In this document: positions 1-7,023 of the stretch, in pieces
How positions within the stretch are numbered: the stretch's first letter is position 1
Layout: each line of letters begins with the position of its first letter
NCBI GenBank assembly: GCA_000431075.1
Contig: HF986915.1
Span: 110,603 to 128,554, forward strand
DNA from: Firmicutes bacterium CAG:555
GTDB taxonomy: Bacteria > Bacillota > Clostridia > Oscillospirales > Oscillospiraceae
Direction: 5' to 3'
DNA: 17,952 bases
Position numbers and translations under genes: made by a program
Notes under the pieces: model-generated
The model's database searches: none
What the model was told of the DNA's origin: nothing
The model's input: only the letters and a program-made list of their open reading frames with translations

Positions 1-362
1 GCACGGCCGAATGGGAGAAAAACGGCAAGGTGTACGAAAAGTTAGGCATAAAGCGCTGGAAGGACTATCTTCCTGACATGAGCAAGATAATGCCCGACAT
101 GGTCAAAAAGAAAATGACCGCCGCCAAGGAGCAGGGTACGGATGTGCTCATCGCCGAGACCTGCGTTGCCGAATGCGTCCACTGGGCGCTGATCGTGCTG
201 TCGCTGGGGCTGTTCCTGTTCTGGCGAGGCGGCTGGGCGTTTGCTTTTTGGCTTGTGTATAATATTCTCGGCAATGTGCCGTTTATAATCATCCAAAGAT
301 ACAACCGACCGAGACTTGTGATGCTCGAGGAGAGAAGAAAAAGGAGGCTTGCCAAGGCGTGA
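1..362 (+). CDS. CrtO-like glycolipid acyltransferase (5' partial)
   Basis: The reading frame is open to the left window edge, so the N-terminus is missing; a GTG at 30 is in frame but lies inside the conserved region and is not the start. The visible 119 residues match the family of staphylococcal CrtO (glycosyl-4,4'-diaponeurosporenoate acyltransferase): an EKxGKxY...RWKD segment, then ETCVAECVHW leading into a hydrophobic hairpin, then NVPFIIIQRYNRPRL and a basic tail. In Staphylococcus the enzyme acylates a glucosylated carotenoid at the membrane. No carotenoid gene is visible here. The stop overlaps the GTG start of the next gene, a glycosyltransferase/lipid kinase, so a role in acylating a membrane glycolipid is more likely, but that is inference from context. 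The family call is firm; the substrate is unknown. Confidence 0.8.
   Translation, partial: TAEWEKNGKVYEKLGIKRWKDYLPDMSKIMPDMVKKKMTAAKEQGTDVLIAETCVAECVHWALIVLSLGLFLFWRGGWAFAFWLVYNILGNVPFIIIQRYNRPRLVMLEERRKRRLAKA
341..347 (+). promoter_or_regulatory. Ribosome binding site for the GT-DAG kinase fusion
   Basis: AAGGAGG lies 11 bases before the GTG at 359, inside the end of the preceding gene. It supports a GTG start in a GTGA overlap (359-362) and translation coupled to the acyltransferase gene. Confidence 0.7.
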
Positions 363-2410
363 AGGTACTTATACTAAGCTGCAATACCGGCGGCGGACAC
401 AACAGTGCAGCGGCTGCGATAAAAGACTATTTTGAGAAAAACGGCAGCCGGTGCGACATAGTAAACGCACTTGATTTTCTGCCCAAGGCAAAGGCGGAAT
501 TTATAAGCAAGGGGCATGTTCTTGCATACAAATACGCCCCGAAGCTCTACGGCGCAGGCTACCGCATGAGCGAGATGCTGCCGCAGAAGGGCTTGTATGA
601 GCAAAACGCCAAGGGCGCCGATGAGCTGTGCAAAAAGCTTTTCAGCGGCGGGTACGATATCGTTATAAGCGTACATATCTTTGCGGCTATGATGATGACC
701 GAGCTTCGCATAAGCCGTGAGATAGATATCCCGAGCTTCTTTGTTGCGACCGACTACACCTGCTCCCCGGGTGTGTCGGAGATAGACGCCGACTGCTACT
801 TTATCCCGCATGAAAAGCTGCGTGACGAGTTTATAAGTCAGGGTGTTCGGGCCGACAGGATAGTTGCCTCCGGCATCCCCGTGCGCGAGGAGTTTTTAAG
901 CCGTACCGATAAGACTGCGGCAAGGCGCACCCTCGGCCTTACCGAGGACGGCAGAGTGCTTCTCATGTGCTGCGGAAGCATGGGCTGCGGCCCTATACGC
1001 AGTATAGCCTACAAGATAGGCGAGGTGCTCGGCGAAAACGACGATCTTGTCATCATCTGCGGCAGCAACAAGCAGCTTAAAAAGGATCTGCAATTTTTGA
1101 CCGGAGATGATATTCGCATCAAGATATGCGGCTTTACCGATAAAATGAGCCTGTACATGGACGCTGCCGACCTTATCATTACAAAGGCCGGCGGTCTGAG
1201 CACGACAGAGGCTGTCATGAAGCGCCTGCCGATACTGTATATCGACGCCGTGCCCGGCGTTGAGAGCCGCAACATCGAGTTCATGACCGGCAACTCCTAT
1301 GCTCTTGAGGCGGACACCTCATCGGGCATGGTGAACCTTGTCGATACCTGCTTAAGTGGTGCTGTCGACCCCATGGTGATGGTGCGCAACCGTGAAAGGG
1401 ACTTCCCGTTTAATGCCGCAAAGACGATATACGAGACTGTCTGCGCCCGCTTTGAGCGGTTTGACCGCTCCCGCTCGGAATCGAAGGCCGAACCGGAGAA
1501 AGCTCTTGCACGCTCAATGCCCAAGATGCAAAAGCGCATGATGCTCATCGTGAACCCCGTTGCGGGCAAGGGCGAGATGATGCGCAATATTGCCGAGGTA
1601 ACCGGCATATTCATGGACGCAGGCTACACCGTGAGCCTGTTCCCGACAAAGGGTCGGGGCGATGCGACAGAGTTCGTCAAGGCCTACGCCAAGGGCTTTG
1701 ACATGGTCTGCTGCTCCGGCGGCGACGGCACGATGAACGAGGTCGCGAGCGGCATGATAGAAGCGGGGCTGAACCTCCCGATAGGCTATATGCCATCCGG
1801 CTCAACGAACGATTTTGCGGAGTTCCACGGTATCAGCAGCGACATTAAAAAGGCCGCAAGGAACATCGTCGAGGGCAGCGAACACCTTGTCGATGTCGGC
1901 AAGCTCGGCGATAAGTATTTCATAAATGCTGCCGACTTCGGTGCATTCACTTGGCTTCCGTACACAACGCCCCAGCGGCTTAAAAATAAGTTAGGCTTCT
2001 ATGCGTATGTGCTTGACGGCATAAAGGATCTCAACAAGCTTCAAAGCGAGCACCTGCGTGTAACGATAAACGGTGTGACCGAGGAAAACGAGTTCGTTTT
2101 CGGCATCGTTGCATCCTCAAGCGGCCTTGCCGGTGCACTCGACTACTTCGGGCAGAAGGTCGTGGCTGATGACGGCCTGTTCGAGGTGCTGTTCATCCGC
2201 CGTCCGACCTCGCCCATGGAGCTTCAGGCGACGATAAATGCTCTCGGCAGCCAGAGCTTAAATAACGACCTTATCTCCTTCTGCCGCACGGACAAGGTGG
2301 AGATAGAGTGCCTTAAAAAGCTCACTTGGGCGCTCGACGGCGAAAAGTGCGTTGCCGGAAGCCATCACGAGCTTGAGAGCCTGCGCCGCAGGATTAAGAT
2401 AGTGTTTTGA
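359..2410 (+). CDS. MGDG-synthase-like glycosyltransferase fused to a diacylglycerol kinase
   Basis: This 683-residue protein has two enzyme units. Residues 1-360 resemble monogalactosyl/diglucosyl-diacylglycerol synthases (GT28; plant MGD, Bacillus UgtP): a TGGGHNSAA nucleotide-sugar loop at 10-18, and the GT-B C-terminal motif KAGGLSTTEA at 276-285. A charged linker (about 365-393) leads to a DagK/YegS-type lipid kinase: NPVAGKG at 399-405, GGDGT at 454-458, a PSGSTNDFA loop and DGE at 660-662. The GT half would transfer sugar to diacylglycerol and the kinase half would make phosphatidic acid from it, both at the inner membrane face. Each unit is normally a separate protein. The frame is open throughout, so this is a genuine fusion rather than two adjacent genes. 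It overlaps the CrtO-like gene by 4 bases and ends just before a strong terminator. Donor sugar and exact lipid acceptor cannot be told from sequence. Confidence 0.88.
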   Translation: MKVLILSCNTGGGHNSAAAAIKDYFEKNGSRCDIVNALDFLPKAKAEFISKGHVLAYKYAPKLYGAGYRMSEMLPQKGLYEQNAKGADELCKKLFSGGYDIVISVHIFAAMMMTELRISREIDIPSFFVATDYTCSPGVSEIDADCYFIPHEKLRDEFISQGVRADRIVASGIPVREEFLSRTDKTAARRTLGLTEDGRVLLMCCGSMGCGPIRSIAYKIGEVLGENDDLVIICGSNKQLKKDLQFLTGDDIRIKICGFTDKMSLYMDAADLIITKAGGLSTTEAVMKRLPILYIDAVPGVESRNIEFMTGNSYALEADTSSGMVNLVDTCLSGAVDPMVMVRNRERDFPFNAAKTIYETVCARFERFDRSRSESKAEPEKALARSMPKMQKRMMLIVNPVAGKGEMMRNIAEVTGIFMDAGYTVSLFPTKGRGDATEFVKAYAKGFDMVCCSGGDGTMNEVASGMIEAGLNLPIGYMPSGSTNDFAEFHGISSDIKKAARNIVEGSEHLVDVGKLGDKYFINAADFGAFTWLPYTTPQRLKNKLGFYAYVLDGIKDLNKLQSEHLRVTINGVTEENEFVFGIVASSSGLAGALDYFGQKVVADDGLFEVLFIRRPTSPMELQATINALGSQSLNNDLISFCRTDKVEIECLKKLTWALDGEKCVAGSHHELESLRRRIKIVF

Positions 2411-2414
2411 CAAA

Positions 2415-2444
2415 AAAACTCGGACAGCTGCCTGTCCGAGTTTT
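2415..2444. terminator. Bidirectional intrinsic terminator
   Basis: A perfect 13-bp stem (2415-2427 with 2432-2444) closes a 4-base CTGC loop. The stem has a GC-rich core and A/T ends, so both strands carry a U-tract. It ends the lipid operon on plus and lies at the end of the ECF remnant on minus. Confidence 0.9.
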
Positions 2445-2760
2445 ATATTAGTTTGCGAGTGAGCTTCAAAAGCGGATTTAATAGAAGAATGAGTGTGACG
2501 ACAAAGTTTCCCGCACAGTGCACAAGGTCGAAGGGAATGCCGCTTATCCGGTACGATACTGCCGCCTCCCGGCCGCCGATGAACAGATAAGGGATAGCGG
2601 TCATTGCACCGAAAAACAGCCCGTGCGCTCCGGCGATGACCGCCCAGAAAAGCGCCGAATCGCTTTTGCCGGAGATGAGCCCCTCTTTTTCGAGCGCACC
2701 ACGGAGAAATTGCTCATCTGTGGAAACGGTAAGCTGTTTCCGGCTTCCGTCAACTTTACG
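2443..2760 (-). pseudogene. C-terminal remnant of an ECF transporter S component
   Basis: On the minus strand the frame ending in TAA at 2445-2443 encodes two hydrophobic helices around a telling motif: FWAVIAGAHGLFFGAMTAIP, then YRISGIPFDLVHCAGNFVV, then LLLNPLLKLTRKL. The SGIPFD-(L/V)-H-x-x-GNF pattern followed by a final helix and NPL/KPL is typical of the C-terminus of substrate-binding (S) subunits of energy-coupling-factor vitamin transporters. About 105 residues look homologous. The frame stays open upstream to a stop at 2869-2871, but it has no ATG, GTG or TTG before the helices, and the expected N-terminal helices are replaced by the HAD gene and its promoter. I read it as a truncated gene that kept its terminator. 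Vitamin specificity cannot be told. A short protein from an unusual start codon cannot be excluded. Confidence 0.6.
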
Positions 2761-2783
2761 ATTTGCGCCGTTCGTGCTATGAT
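2755..2783 (+). promoter_or_regulatory. Sigma-A-like promoter for the HAD phosphatase
   Basis: TTTACG (2755-2760), a 17-base spacer and TATGAT (2778-2783). The expected transcription start near 2790 is only 4-10 bases before the ATGs at 2794 and 2800, giving a leaderless or nearly leaderless mRNA. Confidence 0.55.
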
Positions 2784-2793
2784 AGTCACGGTG

Positions 2794-3630
2794 ATGAAAA
2801 TGACTGATAAAAAAATAAAGCTCATTGCGCTCGACCTTGACGACACCACGCTGCGCTCCGATGCAAGCTTAGCGCCCGAGACGGCGCAGACGATAGCAAA
2901 CGCCGTAAAATCGGGCACGCAGGTGGTCATAGCCTCGGGCAGAGCGTTTAAGTCCCTGCCGCAGTCGGTGCTGCAAATTGACGGCATCCGCTACGCCATT
3001 TGCTCAAATGGCGCGTGCATCGAGGATATGCACAGCCGCACACGGCTTTTGAGCTTCACGCTCGGACCGCAGGTGGTCGAGCGACTCCTTGAGACCTTTA
3101 GCGGCGAGCGCTTCGAGGCGTTTGTCGACGGTCAGCCCTACTGCGACGGCGAGTATTACCGGGAGCCCTTGCGCTTCGGCTGCTCTCCGGCGTATGTCGA
3201 TTATGTGAAAACGACCCGCATCCCCGTTGACGATATGCCGGGCTTCATGCGGCGGCACATCGCCGAGCTTGACAGCGTGGATATCATGTGCGGAACCTTG
3301 GAGCACAAGGCTGAGCTTTGGGAGAAAACAAAGCGGCTTTCCGATGTGTATGTCACGAGCTCCTCGCCGAGACTTATCGAGATATCCGCCGCCGAAGCAG
3401 GCAAGGGTGCGGCATTGCAAAGACTTGCACAAATTCTGAACATCCCGCCGCAGCACATCGCCGCATTCGGAAACGGCGACAATGACGCGGACATGCTCAC
3501 CTTTGCGGGGCTGGGCATTGCGGTCAAAAACGCAAGCAAGCGCTGCCTTGCCGCCGCAGACTACATCTGCCCGACAAACGACGAACACGGCGTTGCAATA
3601 ACGATAGAAAAACTGCTCGCATCAATTTGA
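2794..3630 (+). CDS. Cof-type HAD-IIB sugar-phosphatase-like hydrolase
   Basis: This 278-residue protein is a type IIB haloacid dehalogenase hydrolase. Motif I is DLDDT with nucleophile Asp14 and acid/base Asp16; the motif III lysine is in AGKGAAL (Lys204); motif IV is GDNDADM (Asp229, Asp231). The cap domain (about 85-190) lies between motifs II and III, as in Cof, YidA and YwpJ. Such enzymes dephosphorylate sugar phosphates, flavin or pyridoxal phosphates in the cytoplasm, and the substrate cannot be assigned. The frame is open back to 2518, but that 5' part is antisense to the ECF remnant and lies upstream of the promoter, so I start at 2794; 2800 is nearly as likely, having a weak GGTGA upstream. 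The gene stands alone, and its stop lies in the convergent terminator. Confidence 0.9.
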   Translation: MKMTDKKIKLIALDLDDTTLRSDASLAPETAQTIANAVKSGTQVVIASGRAFKSLPQSVLQIDGIRYAICSNGACIEDMHSRTRLLSFTLGPQVVERLLETFSGERFEAFVDGQPYCDGEYYREPLRFGCSPAYVDYVKTTRIPVDDMPGFMRRHIAELDSVDIMCGTLEHKAELWEKTKRLSDVYVTSSSPRLIEISAAEAGKGAALQRLAQILNIPPQHIAAFGNGDNDADMLTFAGLGIAVKNASKRCLAAADYICPTNDEHGVAITIEKLLASI

Positions 3631-3642
3631 TGCGAGCAGTTT
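3610..3642. terminator. Convergent terminator hairpin
   Basis: A perfect 15-bp stem (3610-3624 with 3628-3642) closes a 3-base loop and contains the TGA stop of the HAD gene. U-tracts are short on both sides. It separates the HAD gene (+) from the convergent MFS gene (-), which ends at 3662. Confidence 0.75.
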
Positions 3643-3661
3643 GTTGCTTATACTTATAAAC

Positions 3662-5104
3662 TTAACCGTTGCGCTGCTTATAGAGCTTGGACGCAAAGTA
3701 CATGGGGATAAGCGACAGCAGTGTGACGATGGCGGCGGCGATAAACAGCTCGTTTACCGGCAGGTAGCCCTCGGCAATCTGCGTGATATCATAGCCCAAA
3801 GCCTGCGCCTCGGGGCCGGTGACGAACTTGAGGTTGCCGTCGATGACGACCTGATACACCTTTTCGCCGAAAGCACGGCAGATGGGGTCGGCAAGCAGCG
3901 GGCCTGCGATCATCGGGAAGAACACGAAGAACATGATGCGGATGCCCTCGAACTGACCACGGTGCTCCTCAGGGTACAGGCGCTTCATCCACACGGTCAT
4001 CGACTGCATGAAGATGACATAGCCGATGCCGACGAGAATAATGCCGACAAAGCACGGCCAGTTTGCGGCGATATTCAGCGCATTTTCCGTGTCGAAGCTG
4101 TCGGCCATATTGCCGACGACGAAGAACACGAACAGGCAGCCGAGTATGCTCAGCGCCGTTGCGAGGAATGCAACAAACGGCACCTTTTTGTTGTTGATGA
4201 TGCCGACAAAGGGGATGGAGATAAGCACGGCGATAACGAGCGGGATGCCTAAAATGAGGCTCGGGTCATTGAAGCCGAGAGTGTAGTTCATCCAGTTCAT
4301 GATGTGGATGAAATAGCAGTTGTAGCCGATGAAGAAAATGCACAGCGTCAGGAAAACGAGAGCAAGCTCCTTGTTTGCGACAAAGCGCTTAAAATTAAAG
4401 GTCGAGCCGAACTGGTGCCAGAACGAGCCGTCCTTGACGGGCTTCAGTTTTGGGTCGTCCTTGAGGAGGAAGAACGACGCTATACCCACCAAAATGGTCA
4501 CCGCACCGGCAATGGTGAAAAATGCGATATAGCCGCCCTGCGGGTTCGTGCGGGTGAGATACTCGCTGTTAACGAACATGCCGCCGACGAGCGTGCCGAC
4601 AAGGGTGCCGATAACGGGCAGGGTTGCGGCGACTGCGCCTATCTGACCTGAGTTTGAGTCGTCCATCATGTCGGCATACCATGCGTTGTAGCCTGCGTCG
4701 TTTGCCATGGAGCCGAAGAAGCTCATGATGGTGTCGGCAGCGACAATGGTAACGCCGATGAGCATGACATTGTTGTAAATACTGTCACGCAGGTAGTGGG
4801 TCATGCCGAATGCGATGGTGAAGACGCCCCACAGAATCGAGCCCCATGTGATGAGCTTTTTGCGTGAGCCGATACGATCCGACAGTGTTCCGAAAAACAG
4901 CGCCGAGAAGGTGGTTGCGGTCGCCGAGCAGATGGTCATAGCCGTCACAACGCCTAACTGAGCGCCGAAGTCCGAGTACAAAAAGTTTGCAAACCAGTTG
5001 TTCTCGATGACCCAGGCTATCTGCGCCGAGAAGCCGATGACGAGCAGCAGCGTCCAGTTAAGAGCACCTATGCCCTTTTTCTTTGCGGGTATTTTTTCTC
5101 CCAT
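3662..5104 (-). CDS. MFS transporter, substrate unknown
   Basis: A 480-residue polytopic membrane protein with about 12 hydrophobic helices. The loop between helices 2 and 3 carries the MFS signature GTLSDRIGSRKK (72-83). The first helix (FSAQIAWVIENNWFANFLY) resembles that of SLC45/GPH-like clostridial transporters, which move sugars or related small solutes with cations; this is a resemblance, not a substrate call. The opposite central region has a long polar loop (about 205-225) as usual between the two six-helix halves. The ATG overlaps the TAA of the upstream alpha/beta hydrolase gene by one base (TAATG), with AGAGG a few bases before, so the two are co-transcribed and translationally coupled. 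An importer or exporter for a compound released by the hydrolase is possible but unproven. Confidence 0.85.
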   Translation of the reverse strand: MGEKIPAKKKGIGALNWTLLLVIGFSAQIAWVIENNWFANFLYSDFGAQLGVVTAMTICSATATTFSALFFGTLSDRIGSRKKLITWGSILWGVFTIAFGMTHYLRDSIYNNVMLIGVTIVAADTIMSFFGSMANDAGYNAWYADMMDDSNSGQIGAVAATLPVIGTLVGTLVGGMFVNSEYLTRTNPQGGYIAFFTIAGAVTILVGIASFFLLKDDPKLKPVKDGSFWHQFGSTFNFKRFVANKELALVFLTLCIFFIGYNCYFIHIMNWMNYTLGFNDPSLILGIPLVIAVLISIPFVGIINNKKVPFVAFLATALSILGCLFVFFVVGNMADSFDTENALNIAANWPCFVGIILVGIGYVIFMQSMTVWMKRLYPEEHRGQFEGIRIMFFVFFPMIAGPLLADPICRAFGEKVYQVVIDGNLKFVTGPEAQALGYDITQIAEGYLPVNELFIAAAIVTLLSLIPMYFASKLYKQRNG

Positions 5105-6069
5105 TATTCATCCTCTTTCCTATGAGTATTTATAAATTCCGTAACTAAGCTCTTGTATTTTTCGTTCTCGACCATGAAGCTTGCGGCGTGGCCGGCGCCC
5201 TTTGCTATGAGAAGAACCTTGTTCTGCACGCAGGCATCATAAATGCGCATTGCCATGTCAAGCGGCACATACCTGTCGCAGTCGCCGCAGATGTAAGCAA
5301 GCGGCAGCTTCGACTGCGCCATGCTGCGCACCGAGTCGCCGTCTGTAAAGCCATAGCCTGCGACCATGCGGTTCACGGCCTCGAAAATGTCTACAAACGG
5401 GGTGGCGGGCAGGTGGTACATGCCGCAGATGAGATTTCGAAACACCTCGTTGGTGCTCGAAAAGCCACAGTCGGCGATAATGCCGCACACGGCGGGGTCA
5501 AGCTCCAGGTCTGCACTCTGCAAAATGCTTGCTGCGCCCATGGACATACCGTGCAGGAATATTGAGGTTCCCGGGAACAGCTCGGCGGCTTTTTTCGTCC
5601 AGCGCTGCACATCGAACCTGTCGAGTGCGCCGAAGCCGATGTATTTGCCCTCGCTCTTGCCGTGGGCCCGCATGTGCAGGTACACAAGGTTGTACCCCAA
5701 GCTGCGGTAAAAGTCATACATTGCGGCAAAGTCAAATGCAGGCTCGGACTTGTAGCCGTGGCAGAATATCACAGTCACACCGGTGTCGGGTTCGCCGCGC
5801 AGGAAGTCTGCTCGGAGCGTGAGAGAGTCAAACGAGCGTATCTCCGCCGTTTCAAACGGAAGCTCACGAAACGGCCGGAACTTCGGGATATTATACGCCC
5901 AGAGCGCATCACCCGTCGGCTCAAGAAGGCTTGAGGATTTGCCGCCGTTTTCGGGCGAACGGACAATATCCTGCCGTTTTATCAGCAGGCAAACAAAGGT
6001 ATAGCCTATGACGAGGCATATTAAAAGCAGCACGGTCACGGCTGCCCAAACGATAAGAAATGCTTTCAT
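5104..6069 (-). CDS. Membrane-anchored alpha/beta hydrolase (S33/YqkD-like)
   Basis: A 321-residue protein with an N-terminal hydrophobic anchor (about 3-30) and a serine hydrolase domain. Visible are the oxyanion-side FCHGYKS (102-108), the nucleophile elbow HGMSMG with Ser176, the acid Asp265 in GDCDRYVP and the base His294 in KGAGHAAS, a complete catalytic triad. Relatives include Bacillus YqkD and other extracytoplasmic esterase/peptidase-like hydrolases with unknown substrates. The Lys/Arg residues just after the anchor (31-32) make the side of the membrane uncertain. The ATG at 6069 has no Shine-Dalgarno sequence and sits at the predicted transcription start of a minus-strand promoter, so the mRNA may be leaderless. 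First gene of a two-gene operon with the MFS transporter. Confidence 0.83.
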   Translation of the reverse strand: MKAFLIVWAAVTVLLLICLVIGYTFVCLLIKRQDIVRSPENGGKSSSLLEPTGDALWAYNIPKFRPFRELPFETAEIRSFDSLTLRADFLRGEPDTGVTVIFCHGYKSEPAFDFAAMYDFYRSLGYNLVYLHMRAHGKSEGKYIGFGALDRFDVQRWTKKAAELFPGTSIFLHGMSMGAASILQSADLELDPAVCGIIADCGFSSTNEVFRNLICGMYHLPATPFVDIFEAVNRMVAGYGFTDGDSVRSMAQSKLPLAYICGDCDRYVPLDMAMRIYDACVQNKVLLIAKGAGHAASFMVENEKYKSLVTEFINTHRKEDE

Positions 6070-6075
6070 ACATAT

Positions 6076-6104
6076 ATAATACTTTATCTTGAAGAAAAGG
6101 GCAA
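6076..6104 (-). promoter_or_regulatory. Minus-strand promoter for hydrolase-MFS operon
   Basis: On the minus strand TTGCCC (6104-6099), a 17-base spacer and TATTAT (6081-6076). The predicted start of transcription falls at about 6069, which is the A of the hydrolase ATG. Confidence 0.5.
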
Positions 6105-6117
6105 GATATTATATAAT
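6089..6117 (+). promoter_or_regulatory. Strong sigma-A promoter for DUF362-GTPase-ylmH operon
   Basis: TTGAAG (6089-6094), a 17-base spacer and a perfect TATAAT (6112-6117). Expected transcription start near 6124, giving a leader of about 27 bases. The -10 lies in the perfect palindrome ATTATATAAT (6108-6117), so the same box also reads TATAAT on the minus strand. Confidence 0.8.
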
Positions 6118-6136
6118 GGGAAGGTAAATTAAATGC

Positions 6137-6143
6137 AAAGGAG
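6137..6143 (+). promoter_or_regulatory. Ribosome binding site fixing the DUF362 start
   Basis: AAAGGAG seven bases before the ATG at 6151. The in-frame ATG at 6133 would place this site inside the coding region, so 6151 is preferred. Confidence 0.85.
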
Positions 6144-6150
6144 AAGCGAT

Positions 6151-7023
6151 ATGGAAAAGCCCAAAGTATATTTCACAAGAGATCTGAGCCCTGCGGGTGC
6201 GATCAGAGCGTTTGATATGCTTGGCATTAAGCTTGAGGGCAATGTCGCCGTGAAGCTGCACTCCGGCGAGCCCGGCAATCAGAATTTCCTGCGCCCTGCC
6301 TTTATGAAGGATATAGTCGAGCATGTTAACGGCACTATCGTCGAGTGCAACACCGCATACGACGGCGGCCGCAACACCACCGAGGCGCACAAAAAGACCA
6401 TGCTCCTGCACGGCTGGACGGAGATCGCCGATGTCGATATCATGGACGCTGACGGCGAGATGGAGCTGCCTGTCCACGGCGGCAAGCATCTTGATGTAAA
6501 CTATGTCGGCAAAAACCTTGCCGATTATGACAGCATGCTCGTTTTGTCCCACTTCAAGGGTCACCCCATGGGCGGCTACGGCGGCGCACTTAAAAACATC
6601 TCCATCGGCATTGCCTCATCCCACGGCAAGGCATATATCCACGGTGTTAAGGATGTAAACGCAATGTGGACGGCAGATCACGACAGCTTCCTTGAGTGCA
6701 TGGCGGATGCTGCAAAGAGCGTTGTTGAGTATATGCACGGGAAGATGGCGTATGTAAACATCATGTGCAACATGTCCGTTGACTGCGACTGCTGCGCAGT
6801 TGCCGCCGACCCCAAGATTAAGGATATCGGCATTCTGTCCTCCCTCGACCCCATGGCACTCGACCAGGCCTGCCTCGACCTTGTGTACGCAAGCGACGAC
6901 GAGGGCAAGGCCGACCTCATTGAGCGTATCGAATCCCGCCACGGCGTGCACACCATCGAGGCCGCAGCCGAGATCGGTGTCGGCAGCCGTGAATATGAGC
7001 TCATCGACATGGATGTAAAATGA
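6151..7023 (+). CDS. DUF362 domain protein
   Basis: A 290-residue soluble protein that fits the DUF362 family. Supporting features are an early VAVKLHSGEPGN segment, NTAYDGGRNTTEAHK, the conserved SHFKGHPMGGYGGALKN region, and the C-terminal ILSSLDPMALDQACLDLVY. Four cysteines cluster as Cys206, Cys212, Cys214 and Cys215 (CNMSVDCDCC), and nearby histidines could complete a metal or Fe-S site. Many DUF362 proteins carry or accompany 4Fe-4S ferredoxin domains; none is fused here. The molecular function of the family is not established. It is the first gene of a three-gene operon and its TGA overlaps the ATG of the GTPase gene (ATGA at 7020-7023), so the two are translationally coupled. What a DUF362 protein contributes to a translation-related operon is unclear. 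Confidence 0.85.
   Translation: MEKPKVYFTRDLSPAGAIRAFDMLGIKLEGNVAVKLHSGEPGNQNFLRPAFMKDIVEHVNGTIVECNTAYDGGRNTTEAHKKTMLLHGWTEIADVDIMDADGEMELPVHGGKHLDVNYVGKNLADYDSMLVLSHFKGHPMGGYGGALKNISIGIASSHGKAYIHGVKDVNAMWTADHDSFLECMADAAKSVVEYMHGKMAYVNIMCNMSVDCDCCAVAADPKIKDIGILSSLDPMALDQACLDLVYASDDEGKADLIERIESRHGVHTIEAAAEIGVGSREYELIDMDVK

Noticed and set aside
2722..2741. GGAAAC/GTTTCC short hairpin upstream of the HAD promoter
   Set aside because: Only 6-bp arms with an 8-base loop, at a level expected by chance and with no linked regulatory context.
2518..2793. N-terminal extension of the HAD protein
   Set aside because: The sequence has no HAD similarity, lies upstream of a good promoter and is antisense to the ECF remnant.
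3641..4651. Plus-strand frames within the MFS gene
   Set aside because: Antisense shadows rich in Asp/His/Glu from reversed hydrophobic codons; no family match.
6133..6150. Earlier ATG start for the DUF362 gene
   Set aside because: It would put the AAAGGAG site inside the gene, and its own GGGAAGG-like site lies at or before the predicted transcription start.
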